Positions 16,442 to 26,317 of a stretch of DNA of 64,000 nt are shown in pieces. Position numbers and translations under genes: made by a program. The stretch covers positions 124,001 through 188,000 of the forward strand of contig JAVJWR010000017.1 in assembly GCA_040221975.1 (NCBI GenBank), read 5' to 3'. The stretch comes from Haliea sp040221975 (GTDB lineage: Bacteria > Pseudomonadota > Gammaproteobacteria > Pseudomonadales > Halieaceae). Each line of letters begins with the position of its first letter. Position 1 is the first letter of the stretch. A model generated the notes under the pieces. It searched no databases and was not told the DNA's origin. It saw only the letters and a list, made by a program, of their open reading frames with translations.

Positions 16442-19400
16442 ATGCGATCTCCCTGCGGCGAGCACGACGCGCACCCACACTATCTGATTACCACCTTCAC
16501 CCGCCATCCCCTGGCTGCCAACCTGCTGATGATCATGCTGGTGCTGGCCGGCGCCTGGGGCCTGCGCCAGCTGACCGTGCAGCTGAACCCCAGCCAGCCG
16601 ACCACTGGCGTGGAAATTGTCCTGGCCTGGCCGGGAGCCGCAGCCGAGGATGTAGAGCGCCTGGTCACTGAGCCCGTGGAATTCCAGCTCAGGGGCCTGC
16701 AGAACCTGCGCAGCCTCAGCTCCACAACCAGTGACAGCAGCGCCACTATCCGCCTGCAGTTCACCAAGGGTACTGACATGGGTGAAGCCCTGGAGCGGGT
16801 GCAGCAGCAGGTCGCGCTGGCGCGCGGCCTGCCCGCCAATCTGGAACCCCCCGTGATCAGGCTGAACGAGTATCTGGAAACGGTCGCCGCCATTCTGCTT
16901 ACCGGCGCCGGGTCACTGGCGGAGCTGGTGCCTGTGGCCCGCCAGATCGAGCGCGACCTGATCGCCCGCGGCGCAGACCAGGTCGAGTTCAGGGGCATTC
17001 CCAGGGAGGAGATCGCCATCCAGATCGACAGCAAGACCCTGTTCGAACTCGGCGTGCCCCTGCACCAGATCGCCGGCAGGATCCTCGACAGCAGCCGCGA
17101 TATCGCCGCTGGCAGTGTCGGCAGCGGCCAGCAGGAACGTCAACTGCGCAGCCTGGATCAGCGCCGCAGCAGCACGGAGTTCGCGCAACTGCCGCTGCGT
17201 GCCACCGCCGACGGCGCCCTGCACTACCTGGGCGACATCGCCCTGATAGAACGCCGGCAACAGGACCATCAGCGCCTGCTCTATCACGATGGCGAGGCAG
17301 CCATCATGATTCGCACGCGCCGGGCGCCAGGCTCGGACATGATGGACGAGGCCGCCATCCTGCGCGCCTGGCACGCCGACAATGCCCCCCTGCTGCGGCA
17401 GCAGGGCATTGAGGCCACGGTGTGGCTGGAGGCCTGGCGTTTTGCCCGCGACACCCTGATGCTGGTGGTGAACAATGGTCTCACCGGCATGTTGCTGGTA
17501 GTCGCCACCCTGTTTCTGTTTCTCAACACCCGCGTCGCCGGCTGGGTCACCCTGGGCATCCCGGTATCTTTCCTCGGGGCGCTCGCGGTGTTCCATTTCC
17601 TGGGCGGCTCGATCAATTTCATCAGCCTCACCGGCGCGGTAATGGCATTGGGCATCGTGGTCGACGATGCCATCGTGGTCGGCGAACACGCGCTGACCCG
17701 GTTCGAGGACGGCGCCAGCCCGCAGGATGCCGCCGCCCAGGGTGCCCAGCGCATGTTTGCCCCCGTCATGGCCTCCTCCCTCACCACCCTGGCGGCCTTC
17801 CTGCCCCTGCTGGTGTTGAACGAGCCGTTCATCCGCGAGATTCCGCTGCTGATGAGCTGCGTCATCATTGCCTCCCTGGTGGAGTGCTTCCTGATCATGC
17901 CCGGCCACCTGCGTCACAGCTTCGAGGGCATGCAGCAGCGCCGGCCCGGCCGTTTCCGGCGCCGCTTCGAAGCCGGCTTCAAGCGCTTTGCCGAGCACCG
18001 CTTCCTGCCGCTCCTCAACGCCGCACTCAACAATCGCCGCACCGTGTTGGCCGCGGCCATTGGCGCCTTCGTGGTGGCGCTGTCGCTGCTCGCCAGCGGG
18101 CGGGTGAAAACCGAGCTCGACCTGCAAGTCAACTTTGAATTCGCCGATGTACACCTGCAGTTTGCGCCCCAGGTGACCGCAGCGGAAAAGGCGGCGGTAC
18201 TCGCAGACCTGGAGCAGGCCCTGCTGGATACCAACGCCGCGCTGGGTGGCGAGATCATCGTCACCCATATCCTCCACCGCAACTGGGCGGAGCTGGAACG
18301 ACAGGAGCGCAGTGGCTCCCAGTATGCGGCGATCCAGGTGGAGCTGGTCTCACCGGACCAGCGCGAGGTCACGCTGGCGGAGTTCTCCACCGCCTGGCAG
18401 TCACGGGCACCCGCCAATCCCGCCGTGGAGGTGATTGCGTTTTCGTCGGGCGAAGACCGCTTCCCCGACCTGCAGCTCTACTTCAGTGGCGGCGACCTGC
18501 TGACCCTGAAGGCCGCCGCGGAAGAACTGGCGGTTGCCCTTGCCAGCTATCCGGGAGTCACCCAGGTCTTCGACGACCTGCCCTATGGGCGCGAGCAGTG
18601 GGTGTTCTCGCTGACCACCGAGGGTCGCGCCGCGGGCCTCACCAGCACCGACATCGGGCGCCAGCTACAGGCTGCCTTCAACGGCCAGCGTATCCAGCTG
18701 TTTACCGAGCACGATGCCGAGCTGGAAGTACGGGTATCCCTGCCCGAGGCCGAGCGTTTCGACCCCGGTGCCATCAGCCGGCTGCCGATCGTCACCCCGT
18801 CCGGTGCCGTGGTGCCGCTGGCCAGCGTGGCGGAAACCGGTGCCCGCCGCGGTATCGAGCGCATCAACCACCGCAATGGCCAGCGCGTGATCAATGTATT
18901 CGCCAACATGAACCGGCGGGTGAACACGCCGATGGCAGTGATTGCCGATCTGGAACAGAACGTGATACCGGCGCTGGTCGCTCGCCACGGCATCCAGTAC
19001 GGGCTCGGCGAAGGCTCGGCGGAACAGGCGAGGCTGATGACTGACCTGCTGCTGGGCGCGGGCCTGGCACTGGTCCTGATCTATCTGGTGCTGGCCTGGA
19101 TCTTCGCCTCCTGGACCTGGCCCCTGGCGGTCATGGTCGCAATTCCGATGGCCCTCACCGGCGCCCTGATCGGACTGCAGCTCATGAACCTGAACCTCGG
19201 TGCCATGGCCATCATGGGCCTGTTTACCCTGACCGGCGTCATCGTCAATGACTCGATCATCCTGATCACCGCCTACAAGCGCTACCGCGATCAGGGCACA
19301 GAGGCCAGGACAGCGCTGGTGGACGCCTGTCGCGACCGCTTGCGGCCTGTGATTCTGACCTCCCTGACCACCACCCTGGGGCTGGCGCCGATGATGCTGG

Positions 19401-19579
19401 AAAGCTCGCCCATGGGCGCGGCCATGGCGCCGCTGGCAGTCGTGATCTGCTTTGGCCTGCTCTACGGCACCACCCTCATCCTGATTACCATCCCCGCGCT
19501 GCTGTCCCTGCTGGACCGGCAGGCCCACAGCGCCGGAGCGACCAGCGACCTCCCAGTCGCCGTGCCCGCAAATACCTGA
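16442..19579 (+). CDS. RND-family efflux transporter, permease subunit (pump 1)
   Basis: A 1045-aa inner-membrane proton-driven exporter. Family features are the N-terminal TM1 (NLLMIMLVLAGAWGLRQL), pore-domain entry PGAAAEDVERLVTEPVE, the block of TM helices at about 335-460 with GIVVDDAIVVGE holding the proton-relay acidic pair, a second periplasmic half, and C-terminal TMs with TGVIVNDSIILI. Length matches AcrB/MexB relatives. The permease precedes its adaptor gene by 14 nt, the reverse of the usual order. No outer-membrane channel gene is present, so it would borrow a TolC-like protein. Confidence 0.92.
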   Translation: MRSPCGEHDAHPHYLITTFTRHPLAANLLMIMLVLAGAWGLRQLTVQLNPSQPTTGVEIVLAWPGAAAEDVERLVTEPVEFQLRGLQNLRSLSSTTSDSSATIRLQFTKGTDMGEALERVQQQVALARGLPANLEPPVIRLNEYLETVAAILLTGAGSLAELVPVARQIERDLIARGADQVEFRGIPREEIAIQIDSKTLFELGVPLHQIAGRILDSSRDIAAGSVGSGQQERQLRSLDQRRSSTEFAQLPLRATADGALHYLGDIALIERRQQDHQRLLYHDGEAAIMIRTRRAPGSDMMDEAAILRAWHADNAPLLRQQGIEATVWLEAWRFARDTLMLVVNNGLTGMLLVVATLFLFLNTRVAGWVTLGIPVSFLGALAVFHFLGGSINFISLTGAVMALGIVVDDAIVVGEHALTRFEDGASPQDAAAQGAQRMFAPVMASSLTTLAAFLPLLVLNEPFIREIPLLMSCVIIASLVECFLIMPGHLRHSFEGMQQRRPGRFRRRFEAGFKRFAEHRFLPLLNAALNNRRTVLAAAIGAFVVALSLLASGRVKTELDLQVNFEFADVHLQFAPQVTAAEKAAVLADLEQALLDTNAALGGEIIVTHILHRNWAELERQERSGSQYAAIQVELVSPDQREVTLAEFSTAWQSRAPANPAVEVIAFSSGEDRFPDLQLYFSGGDLLTLKAAAEELAVALASYPGVTQVFDDLPYGREQWVFSLTTEGRAAGLTSTDIGRQLQAAFNGQRIQLFTEHDAELEVRVSLPEAERFDPGAISRLPIVTPSGAVVPLASVAETGARRGIERINHRNGQRVINVFANMNRRVNTPMAVIADLEQNVIPALVARHGIQYGLGEGSAEQARLMTDLLLGAGLALVLIYLVLAWIFASWTWPLAVMVAIPMALTGALIGLQLMNLNLGAMAIMGLFTLTGVIVNDSIILITAYKRYRDQGTEARTALVDACRDRLRPVILTSLTTTLGLAPMMLESSPMGAAMAPLAVVICFGLLYGTTLILITIPALLSLLDRQAHSAGATSDLPVAVPANT

Positions 19580-19593
19580 GAGGATTGCAAAAA

Positions 19594-20919
19594 ATGAAAC
19601 TTGAATTACAGCTGTCACGCCTGCTGCAGGCGAAAAACCGCCGCTTCGCCCTGGTCGCACTCGCCAGTATGCTCAGCACCGCCGGACTGATGGCTACGGC
19701 ACCGAAACACGAACCACCGGTGAACCGTGAGAAAGTCTGGACGGTAACCGCAATCAGCCCGCAGGCCGAGTATCTCAGCCCGGAGCTGCAGCTGTTCGGG
19801 CGTATCGAGACTCCCCGTCACGCCCAGATCGGTGCCGCCCTTGAATCCCGCGTGCTCACGGTGTACGCGAACGAGGGGCAAGCCGTGGCAGCCGGTGAAC
19901 TGCTGCTCGCACTCGACGACGAAGAGCAGGCGCTGCAGCTGCGCCAGCGAGTAGCCGACCGGATTGAGGCTGAAGCAGCGGTGGCAGCGCTGCAAACCGA
20001 TTTCGCCAGCGAGCGCACGGTGCTGGAACAGCAGCAGACACTGCTCGACCTCACCCAGAGCCGGGTCGAACGGCTGCGGACCCTGCATGCCCGCAATCTG
20101 GTCGCGACCGAGCAGCTGGAAGGCCTGCAGCGGGAAGCGGCGAGCCAACAGATAGAATTTGCCCGGCAGCAGGCGCTGGTTGCCAAGCAGCCGCAGCGAC
20201 TGGCCAGTGCCCAGGCCCGCCTGGAAGGTGCCGCGGCGCGGGAGGAGGACCAGCGCCGCAGTCTGGAGCAGACCCGGGTCCGGGCGCCGTTTGCGGGCCG
20301 CGTCGCGCGCCTGCAGGCAGCCCCCGGCGATCGGGTGCGGCCGGGGCAGACCCTGCTGGCACTGTATGACGATCGGGCGCTGCAGCTGCGGGTGCCGGTG
20401 CCGGGCAGCCTTGCCGGCACGCTCAAACAGGCGTTGACTGCAGGTACCGTGGTGGAAGCATTCGTGGGTGAACAGCAGATACCCGCCCGGTTGCTGCAGC
20501 TGGCCAGTGAAGTGGGCCAGGGCCGTACCGGCCTGGAAGCCATCTTCGCCCTGCCCGCAAGCGCCGGCAGCAGTCACGAACTGGGACGCGCGGTGGACCT
20601 GTACCTGCGCCTGCCCCCGACCGGGCCCGCGGTCGCCCTGCCCCTGCAAAGCCTCTACGGCCAGAAGCGGATTTACCTGGTGGAGAATGCCCGGCTGCGG
20701 GGACTGGAGGTCTCGCCACTGGGTACCCGCCGCAACGCGCTGGGGGAGCTGGAAGTGCTGGTGGATGCCGCGGCCATACCGGCGAACAGCAGGGTCTTGA
20801 CCAGCGATTTGCCCCAGGCCAGCTCGGGTCTACCAGTTGAAATCCTGGGCGACGCCGCCATCGCCGATACCGGACCGGGCGCCGACAGAACCGCGACACG
20901 ACCTGTAAATAGCGCCTGA
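19594..20919 (+). CDS. RND efflux periplasmic adaptor (membrane fusion protein, pump 1)
   Basis: A 441-aa HlyD/AcrA-type adaptor with an N-terminal membrane segment (FALVALASMLSTAGLMA). Half-lipoyl motifs flank a long coiled-coil hairpin (about residues 115-225: QRVADRIEAEAAVAALQ through QARLEGAAAREEDQRRSLEQ), then RVRAPFAGRVARLQAAPGDRVRPGQ completes the lipoyl domain. It bridges pump 1 to an outer-membrane channel. The ATG at 19594 follows GAGAGGA; an in-frame TTG at 19585 is too close to that site. It probably belongs to one operon with the permease. Confidence 0.88.
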   Translation: MKLELQLSRLLQAKNRRFALVALASMLSTAGLMATAPKHEPPVNREKVWTVTAISPQAEYLSPELQLFGRIETPRHAQIGAALESRVLTVYANEGQAVAAGELLLALDDEEQALQLRQRVADRIEAEAAVAALQTDFASERTVLEQQQTLLDLTQSRVERLRTLHARNLVATEQLEGLQREAASQQIEFARQQALVAKQPQRLASAQARLEGAAAREEDQRRSLEQTRVRAPFAGRVARLQAAPGDRVRPGQTLLALYDDRALQLRVPVPGSLAGTLKQALTAGTVVEAFVGEQQIPARLLQLASEVGQGRTGLEAIFALPASAGSSHELGRAVDLYLRLPPTGPAVALPLQSLYGQKRIYLVENARLRGLEVSPLGTRRNALGELEVLVDAAAIPANSRVLTSDLPQASSGLPVEILGDAAIADTGPGADRTATRPVNSA

Positions 20920-20960
20920 ATCCGGTATATTGGGTGCTTTTCCAAGGAGAACCGCGACAA

Positions 20961-21779
20961 ATGCCCGAAAACATCGATATCAACATGCTCTGGCAGAGCT
21001 ACCTTATCCCCTGGGGCACGCGCATCATTCTGGCCCTGGTCATCTTCTACATCGGCCGCGTAGTCGTTGCCACCGTTGTCGGCCTGATCATCAAGGTCAT
21101 GCAAGCGCGGCGGGTGGACGAGGTCCTGGTGCGCTTCCTCTCTGCCATCCTGCGCTGGGTGTTGCTGCTGTTTGTCATAATCGCGGCCCTGAGCCAGCTC
21201 GGTATCGACACCACGTCCATGGTCGCCCTGCTCGGTGCCGCCGGTCTCGCCATCGGCCTGTCGCTGCAGGGTTCGCTGTCGAATCTGGCCGCCGGCGTGC
21301 TGCTTATCACTTTCCGTCCATTTACCAAGGGCGATTTCGTGGAGGCAGGCAATGCCATGGGCGTGATCGAAAGCATCAGCATTTTCACTACCACCATGAC
21401 CACCCCGGACAACAAGGAAGTCATCGTTCCCAACAGCGCCATCCTCGGTAACAACATCACCAACTATTCCGCGCGACCCACCCGCCGCGTGGACATGGTC
21501 TTCGGCGTCTCCTACGATGACGACATCCGCAAGGCGAAACAGCTGCTGGAGGAAGTCATCACCGCCGACAACCGGGTGCTGGCGGACCCGCCACCTACTA
21601 TTGTGGTCGGTGAACTGGCGGACTCCAGCGTTAACTTCCTGGTCCGGCCCTGGGTCAAGTCGGCGGATTTCTGGGGCGTATACTGGGATACCACCGAGGC
21701 GGTGAAGCTGAAGTTCGATGAGGCGGGCATTACCATCCCGTTTCCGCAGATGGACGTGCACATGCCGGAAAAGGAATGA
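20961..21779 (+). CDS. Small-conductance mechanosensitive channel, MscS family
   Basis: A 272-aa MscS-type channel that opens on membrane tension to release solutes on osmotic downshock. It has three TM helices; the pore-lining TM3 is the Gly/Ala-rich VALLGAAGLAIGLSLQGSLSNLAAG, followed by the beta domain (PFTKGDFVEAGNAMGVIESISIFTT, then VPNSAILGNNITNYS). The length matches E. coli MscS. The ATG at 20961 is preceded by AAGGAG. It is 41 nt after adaptor 1 and precedes a separate leader and adaptor 2. Confidence 0.94.
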   Translation: MPENIDINMLWQSYLIPWGTRIILALVIFYIGRVVVATVVGLIIKVMQARRVDEVLVRFLSAILRWVLLLFVIIAALSQLGIDTTSMVALLGAAGLAIGLSLQGSLSNLAAGVLLITFRPFTKGDFVEAGNAMGVIESISIFTTTMTTPDNKEVIVPNSAILGNNITNYSARPTRRVDMVFGVSYDDDIRKAKQLLEEVITADNRVLADPPPTIVVGELADSSVNFLVRPWVKSADFWGVYWDTTEAVKLKFDEAGITIPFPQMDVHMPEKE

Positions 21780-21827
21780 AAACGGCCCTTTGTCACCAGT
21801 ATTTCACAGCTCCGATCCGGCTCGGTG

Positions 21828-21836
21828 TGATATAAA
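21828..21836 (+). promoter_or_regulatory. Candidate extended -10 promoter for RND pump 2
   Basis: TGATATAAA fits the extended -10 form. The predicted transcript would start near 21843 and carry a leader of about 65 nt with two short hairpins: CGGCTT/AAGCCG at about 21840-21856, and AGTGCCC/GGGCACT just downstream. Whether the hairpins regulate is unknown. Confidence 0.35.
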
Positions 21837-21907
21837 CACGGCTTCGTAAAAGCCGAAGTGCCCGTTCACCCAGGAAAGGGCACTACGACCTCAGACCGGA
21901 TCCTGCT

Positions 21908-23167
21908 GTGGCTTCTGTAAAACGCCAGATTTTCCTCGCCGCCGGCCTCCTCGCAGGCGCGGCTGCCATCACCTTCCTGTTGTACCTGAACCGCCCCTCC
22001 ACCGACATTACCGAGCCGGTTTACATCCCGGTAACCGTGGATGTGGTGGAAGTGAAGAAGGAAACCATCCGCATTCCGGTGCAGGCCCAGGGCACCGTGT
22101 CACCGCTGCAGCAGACCGTCCTGGTGGCGGAAGTGCAGGGGCGCATCGTCGAGGCGGCTGACAACTTCAACGTCGGCGGCTTCCTGCGCCAGGGCGATGT
22201 GCTGCTGCGCATTGATCCCCGCGACTACGAGGCGCGCCTGGCCCGCACCCAGGCCGCACTGCGCAGCGCAGAGAGCGAGCTGTTGCAGGAGCAGGGCCGG
22301 GCCGATGTCGCCCGGCGCGAATGGGAGAAGCTGCCCGCCGGCAGCCAGCGCTCGGACGCAGCCCGCGACCTGTACCTGCGCAAGCCACAACTGGCCCAGG
22401 CCGAAGCCCAGCTACTGGCCGCGAAGGCGGATGTGAGCACGGCCAGGGATGACCTGGAGCGAACTGCGGTACGCGCTCCCTATGACGCCCTGATCCGGGA
22501 CAAGCATACCGAGCTGGGACAGTATGTCACCCCCGGCACCAGTCTCGCGGAGATCTTCGCGGTCGCCACGGCCGAAGTGCGCCTGCCCATCCCGCAGACA
22601 CGGCTCGCCTACCTGGATCTTCCCGGGGTCACAGCCGATTCCGGCGGTGCCCTGATCGACCTGTACACCGATGTTGGCGGTGACGTCACCCACTGGAGCG
22701 CGCGCCTGCACCGCAGCGAAGGCGTATTCGACGAGCGCTCCCGGGCGCTGTTCGCGGTTGCCCGCGTGGATGACCCCTATGCCCTCGACAGTCCCGGGCG
22801 CGAACCCCTGCGCGTCGGCACGTTTGTCAACGCCAACATAGAGGGCCGGCCCATGCCCGGGCTGGTGGCCTTGCCGCGCTATGTACTGCGGGCAGGCGAC
22901 ACGGTGGCGGTGGTGGATGCCAACAATCTGGTGCGCAATCGCAAGGTGACGGCATTGCGCGCCAGCGGCGACTTCATCTATGTGTCCTCGGGCCTGGAAA
23001 ACGGTGACTTGGTTATTCTCACCACCCTGGACAGCGCGCTGACCGGAGCCGAGGTCGAAGTGGTCTCCAAAGTCAGCAGCAGCGACCTGCGGCGCCGGGA
23101 GACAACACCGCCAGGTGTACCTGCGGAGACGACGTCGGACGCGCCGGAAATAGCCGCCAGCCCATGA
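21908..23167 (+). CDS. RND efflux periplasmic adaptor (membrane fusion protein, pump 2)
   Basis: A 419-aa AcrA-like adaptor. It has an N-terminal TM anchor (FLAAGLLAGAAAITFLLYL), lipoyl half VAEVQGRIVEAADNFNVGGFLRQGDVLLRIDPRDYEARL, a coiled-coil hairpin with a short insertion (about 105-180), second lipoyl half DDLERTAVRAPYDALIRDKHTELGQYV, and beta-barrel and membrane-proximal domains. It starts at GTG 21908 with only a weak ribosome site. The 3' end overlaps the RND permease start by 4 nt, so the pair is translationally coupled. Confidence 0.9.
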   Translation: MASVKRQIFLAAGLLAGAAAITFLLYLNRPSTDITEPVYIPVTVDVVEVKKETIRIPVQAQGTVSPLQQTVLVAEVQGRIVEAADNFNVGGFLRQGDVLLRIDPRDYEARLARTQAALRSAESELLQEQGRADVARREWEKLPAGSQRSDAARDLYLRKPQLAQAEAQLLAAKADVSTARDDLERTAVRAPYDALIRDKHTELGQYVTPGTSLAEIFAVATAEVRLPIPQTRLAYLDLPGVTADSGGALIDLYTDVGGDVTHWSARLHRSEGVFDERSRALFAVARVDDPYALDSPGREPLRVGTFVNANIEGRPMPGLVALPRYVLRAGDTVAVVDANNLVRNRKVTALRASGDFIYVSSGLENGDLVILTTLDSALTGAEVEVVSKVSSSDLRRRETTPPGVPAETTSDAPEIAASP

Positions 23168-26100
23168 ACATGGGGCGGCACAAGGGCATCATCGCCTGGT
23201 TCGCGCATAACCCGGTCGCGGCCAATCTGCTGATGGCGATCATCCTGGTGGTCGGCCTGGGCTCGGCGTTCACCATCCAGCGCGCCATGTTCCCCACCTT
23301 CGACATCGACATGATCTTCATCAACATGGCCTACCCCGGCGCCTCACCGGAGGAGGTGGAGCAGGGTATCGTGCTCAAGATCGAGGAGGCCATCAACGAT
23401 CTCGACGGCATCAAGCGGGTGGAATCGGATGCGCTGGAGTCCCTCGCCAGAATCATGATCGAACCGCTGGACGGTACCGATATCAACGAGCTGCTGGCGG
23501 ATATCAAGAACCGCATCGACGCAATTCAGCATTTTCCCGAAAATGCAGAAAAAGCCATTATCAGCCAGCCCGAGCTGCTGTTTCCCGCCCTGCAACTGCA
23601 ACTGTCCGGGGACCTGGACGAGCGCAGCATGAAGACCCTCGCCGACGAGCTGCGCCGCGAACTGCTGACCCTGCCGGAGGTTTCTGCGGCGGAGGTGGTC
23701 GGCGCCCGCGCCTACGAGATATCGGTGGAGATCTCCGAACAGCTGCTGCGCGAGTACCACCTGAGCCTGGGGGAAGTGGCGGACATCATCGCCCGCTCAT
23801 CGCTGGACCTGCCTGCGGGTTCCCTGCGCACCCGCCAGGGCGACATCATGCTGCGCACCCAGAACCAGGCCTATGTGCAGCAGGATTTCGAAGCAATCGT
23901 CCTGCGCAGTTTTCCCGACGGCACCCGCCTGCTGCTGGGGGACATCGCCACGGTCCGGGACGAGTTCGAGGAGACCCGTGGTTTCGCCCTGTTCAACGGC
24001 AGCTACTCGCTGGGGATACAGGTTTTCGCCATGGGCAGCCAGGACATAATCGATACCGCCAATGCCACCCGGGCCTGGGTAGAGCAGAAGCAGGGACAGC
24101 TGCCGGCGGCGGTGACCCTGGATATCTGGTCGGACATCACCTACTACCTTGAAGGCCGGCTCGGCATGATGGTCAAGAACCTGGCGATGGGCGCGCTGCT
24201 GGTCTTCATCGTGCTGGCCCTGTTTCTGGAGATCAAGCTTGCCTTCTGGGTGATGCTGGGGATTCCAGTCTGTTTCCTCGGCGCCATGGCGATGATCAAT
24301 ACGCCGTACATACACGCCAGCCTGAACATGATCAGCCTGTTTGGTTTCATCCTGGTGCTCGGTATCGTGGTCGACGATGCGATCATCATGGGCGAAAGCG
24401 CCTACTCCGAGCAGGAACGGCACGGCCACAGCATCGACAGCGTGATCGACGGCGTGCAGAAAGTTGCAATGCCGGCCACCTTTGGCGTACTTACCACCAT
24501 CGTCGCCTTTGCCCCCACCCTGTTCATGGAGGGCGTGTTCGCCGCCTTCCCGGAGGCCTGCGGCTGGGTGGTGATCCTGTGCCTGATGTTCTCGCTGGTG
24601 GAGTCCAAGTGGATCCTGCCCGCTCACCTGGCCCACAGCAGCGCCACCCGCAGCCGGGTGCTGCTGGCAGTGGATCGGGTCCAGGAAACCGTGAACCGGC
24701 ACCTCAAGCAGTTTGTGGAGCAGCGCTACAGTCCGCTGATGCAGCGCTGTATCCAGTATCGCTACGTCACCCTGGCGGGGTTTCTCGGCCTGCTGGTCCT
24801 GTGCAGCGGCCTGGTCGCAGGTGGCCTGGTGCGCACCGTGATCGCACCTGATGTGCCCGGGGAGTTCATCAACGTCGAGGTGGAAATGACCGAGGGCACC
24901 CCGGAGGAGCGCACCCTGGAAACCATCGCCGATATTGTCGCCGCGCTGGATCAGGTCGAGGCGGACTACCGGCGCGAGTCCGGCCGCGACGAACGCCTGG
25001 TGCAGCATGTCTTTGCCTATGGCAGCAGCCGCATCAGCGGGGGCGTCAACCTGGAGTTGAGCAAGGAGGACCAGCGCAGTATCAGCACCCGCGAGATCGA
25101 ACGGCGCTGGCGCGACGCGGTGGGAACACCGCACGGGGTAAAAATACTCTCCATCAGCAGCGCCGACGGGCCCCGCTTTGGCCCCTCCATCGCCTTCGAC
25201 CTGATGCACCGGGATTTCACCATGCTGCGCGCCGCCGCCACCGAGCTGGAGACTGCCCTGCGCCGCTACGACGGGCTCTACGATATCCGCAACGGCGCCA
25301 GCGAAACCTCAGATGAATTTCACATCGAACTGCTGCCGGAAGGCGAGTCTCTTGGCCTGTCGCGGCTGGAACTGGCCAGCCAGGTGCGTCACGCGTTCTA
25401 TGGCGCCGAGGCGCAGCGGATACAGCGCGGTCTCGACGAGGTCAAGATCATGGTCCGCTATCCGCGCGCGGACCGGGAGACAGTCAACTCCCTGAACGAC
25501 ATGAATATCCGCACGCCGGCCGGCGACGAGATCCCGTTCGACACCGTGGCCCGGCTGGAGGTCAAGCAGGGCCTGCAGAAGGTCACCCACATCAACTATC
25601 AGCGCGCGGCTGAAGTCACCGCAGAGGCAAACAAGGACCTGGTAGAGCCGGCGCGGGTGGTGGCCGACATCGAGAAGCAGGTGCTGCCGGACATCCTGCA
25701 GCGCTATCCCGGCCTCAGCTACGCCATTGCCGGGCTGGCCGATGAAGAGCAGAAAATGCTGACCAGCATGCTGATCGGCTTCAGCCTGGCCCTGTTCGGG
25801 ATCTATGCCCTGCTGGCCGTGCCCACCCGCTCCTATCTGCAGCCGCTGATCATCATGGGCGTGATTCCTTTCGGCGTGATTGGCGCCATTGTCGGGCACT
25901 GGATCACCGGCTATCCCCTGAGCATGATGTCGCTGATGGGGGTCATTGCCCTGAGCGGTGTCGTGGTCAACGACAGCCTGATTCTGGTGGACCGCATCAA
26001 CAGCTCCATCAAGGATGGCGTGGAGCCCCTGCGGGCGGTGGTCGAAGCCGGCAGCAGCCGCTTTCGCGCCATCCTGTTGACCTCCCTCACCACCTTCTTC

Positions 26101-26295
26101 GGTCTCGCCCCCATGCTGCTCGAGCGCAGCGCCCAGGCCCAGGAGATCGTGCCCATGGCCGTATCCCTGGCCTTCGGCATCGTCTTCGCGACGGTAATCA
26201 CCCTGCTGCTGGTCCCCAGCCTCTACCTGATCCTGCTGGACCTCAGGGCCTGGCACGGGCGCCTGACCAGCAGCCCCCTGGAAACAGCTTCCTGA
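23164..26295 (+). CDS. RND-family efflux transporter, permease subunit (pump 2)
   Basis: A 1043-aa RND exporter distinct from pump 1. TM1 is NPVAANLLMAIILVVGLGSAF, the pore entry is PGASPEEVEQGIVLKIEEAI, the TM4 relay is GIVVDDAIIMGES, and the C-terminal half has GVVVNDSLILVDRI. The set of features matches the HAE1-like family found in marine gammaproteobacteria. The ATG overlaps the adaptor stop (ATGA). The substrates are unknown; the second periplasmic loop is full length. Confidence 0.92.
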   Translation: MNMGRHKGIIAWFAHNPVAANLLMAIILVVGLGSAFTIQRAMFPTFDIDMIFINMAYPGASPEEVEQGIVLKIEEAINDLDGIKRVESDALESLARIMIEPLDGTDINELLADIKNRIDAIQHFPENAEKAIISQPELLFPALQLQLSGDLDERSMKTLADELRRELLTLPEVSAAEVVGARAYEISVEISEQLLREYHLSLGEVADIIARSSLDLPAGSLRTRQGDIMLRTQNQAYVQQDFEAIVLRSFPDGTRLLLGDIATVRDEFEETRGFALFNGSYSLGIQVFAMGSQDIIDTANATRAWVEQKQGQLPAAVTLDIWSDITYYLEGRLGMMVKNLAMGALLVFIVLALFLEIKLAFWVMLGIPVCFLGAMAMINTPYIHASLNMISLFGFILVLGIVVDDAIIMGESAYSEQERHGHSIDSVIDGVQKVAMPATFGVLTTIVAFAPTLFMEGVFAAFPEACGWVVILCLMFSLVESKWILPAHLAHSSATRSRVLLAVDRVQETVNRHLKQFVEQRYSPLMQRCIQYRYVTLAGFLGLLVLCSGLVAGGLVRTVIAPDVPGEFINVEVEMTEGTPEERTLETIADIVAALDQVEADYRRESGRDERLVQHVFAYGSSRISGGVNLELSKEDQRSISTREIERRWRDAVGTPHGVKILSISSADGPRFGPSIAFDLMHRDFTMLRAAATELETALRRYDGLYDIRNGASETSDEFHIELLPEGESLGLSRLELASQVRHAFYGAEAQRIQRGLDEVKIMVRYPRADRETVNSLNDMNIRTPAGDEIPFDTVARLEVKQGLQKVTHINYQRAAEVTAEANKDLVEPARVVADIEKQVLPDILQRYPGLSYAIAGLADEEQKMLTSMLIGFSLALFGIYALLAVPTRSYLQPLIIMGVIPFGVIGAIVGHWITGYPLSMMSLMGVIALSGVVVNDSLILVDRINSSIKDGVEPLRAVVEAGSSRFRAILLTSLTTFFGLAPMLLERSAQAQEIVPMAVSLAFGIVFATVITLLLVPSLYLILLDLRAWHGRLTSSPLETAS

Positions 26296-26317
26296 CCTTG
26301 AACCGGCGCGCGCCCCC

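Noticed and set aside
16913..18277. A 454-codon frame antisense to RND pump 1
   Set aside because: It lies wholly within a full-length RND gene and its composition (His, Gly, Gln) is that of a complementary-strand artefact.
21780..21907. The stem at about 21840-21856 as a terminator of mscS
   Set aside because: It lacks a following U-run and lies after a candidate promoter, so a leader structure is at least as likely.
23797..25209. A 470-codon frame antisense to RND pump 2
   Set aside because: A shadow of the permease with no domain and His/Gln-rich content.
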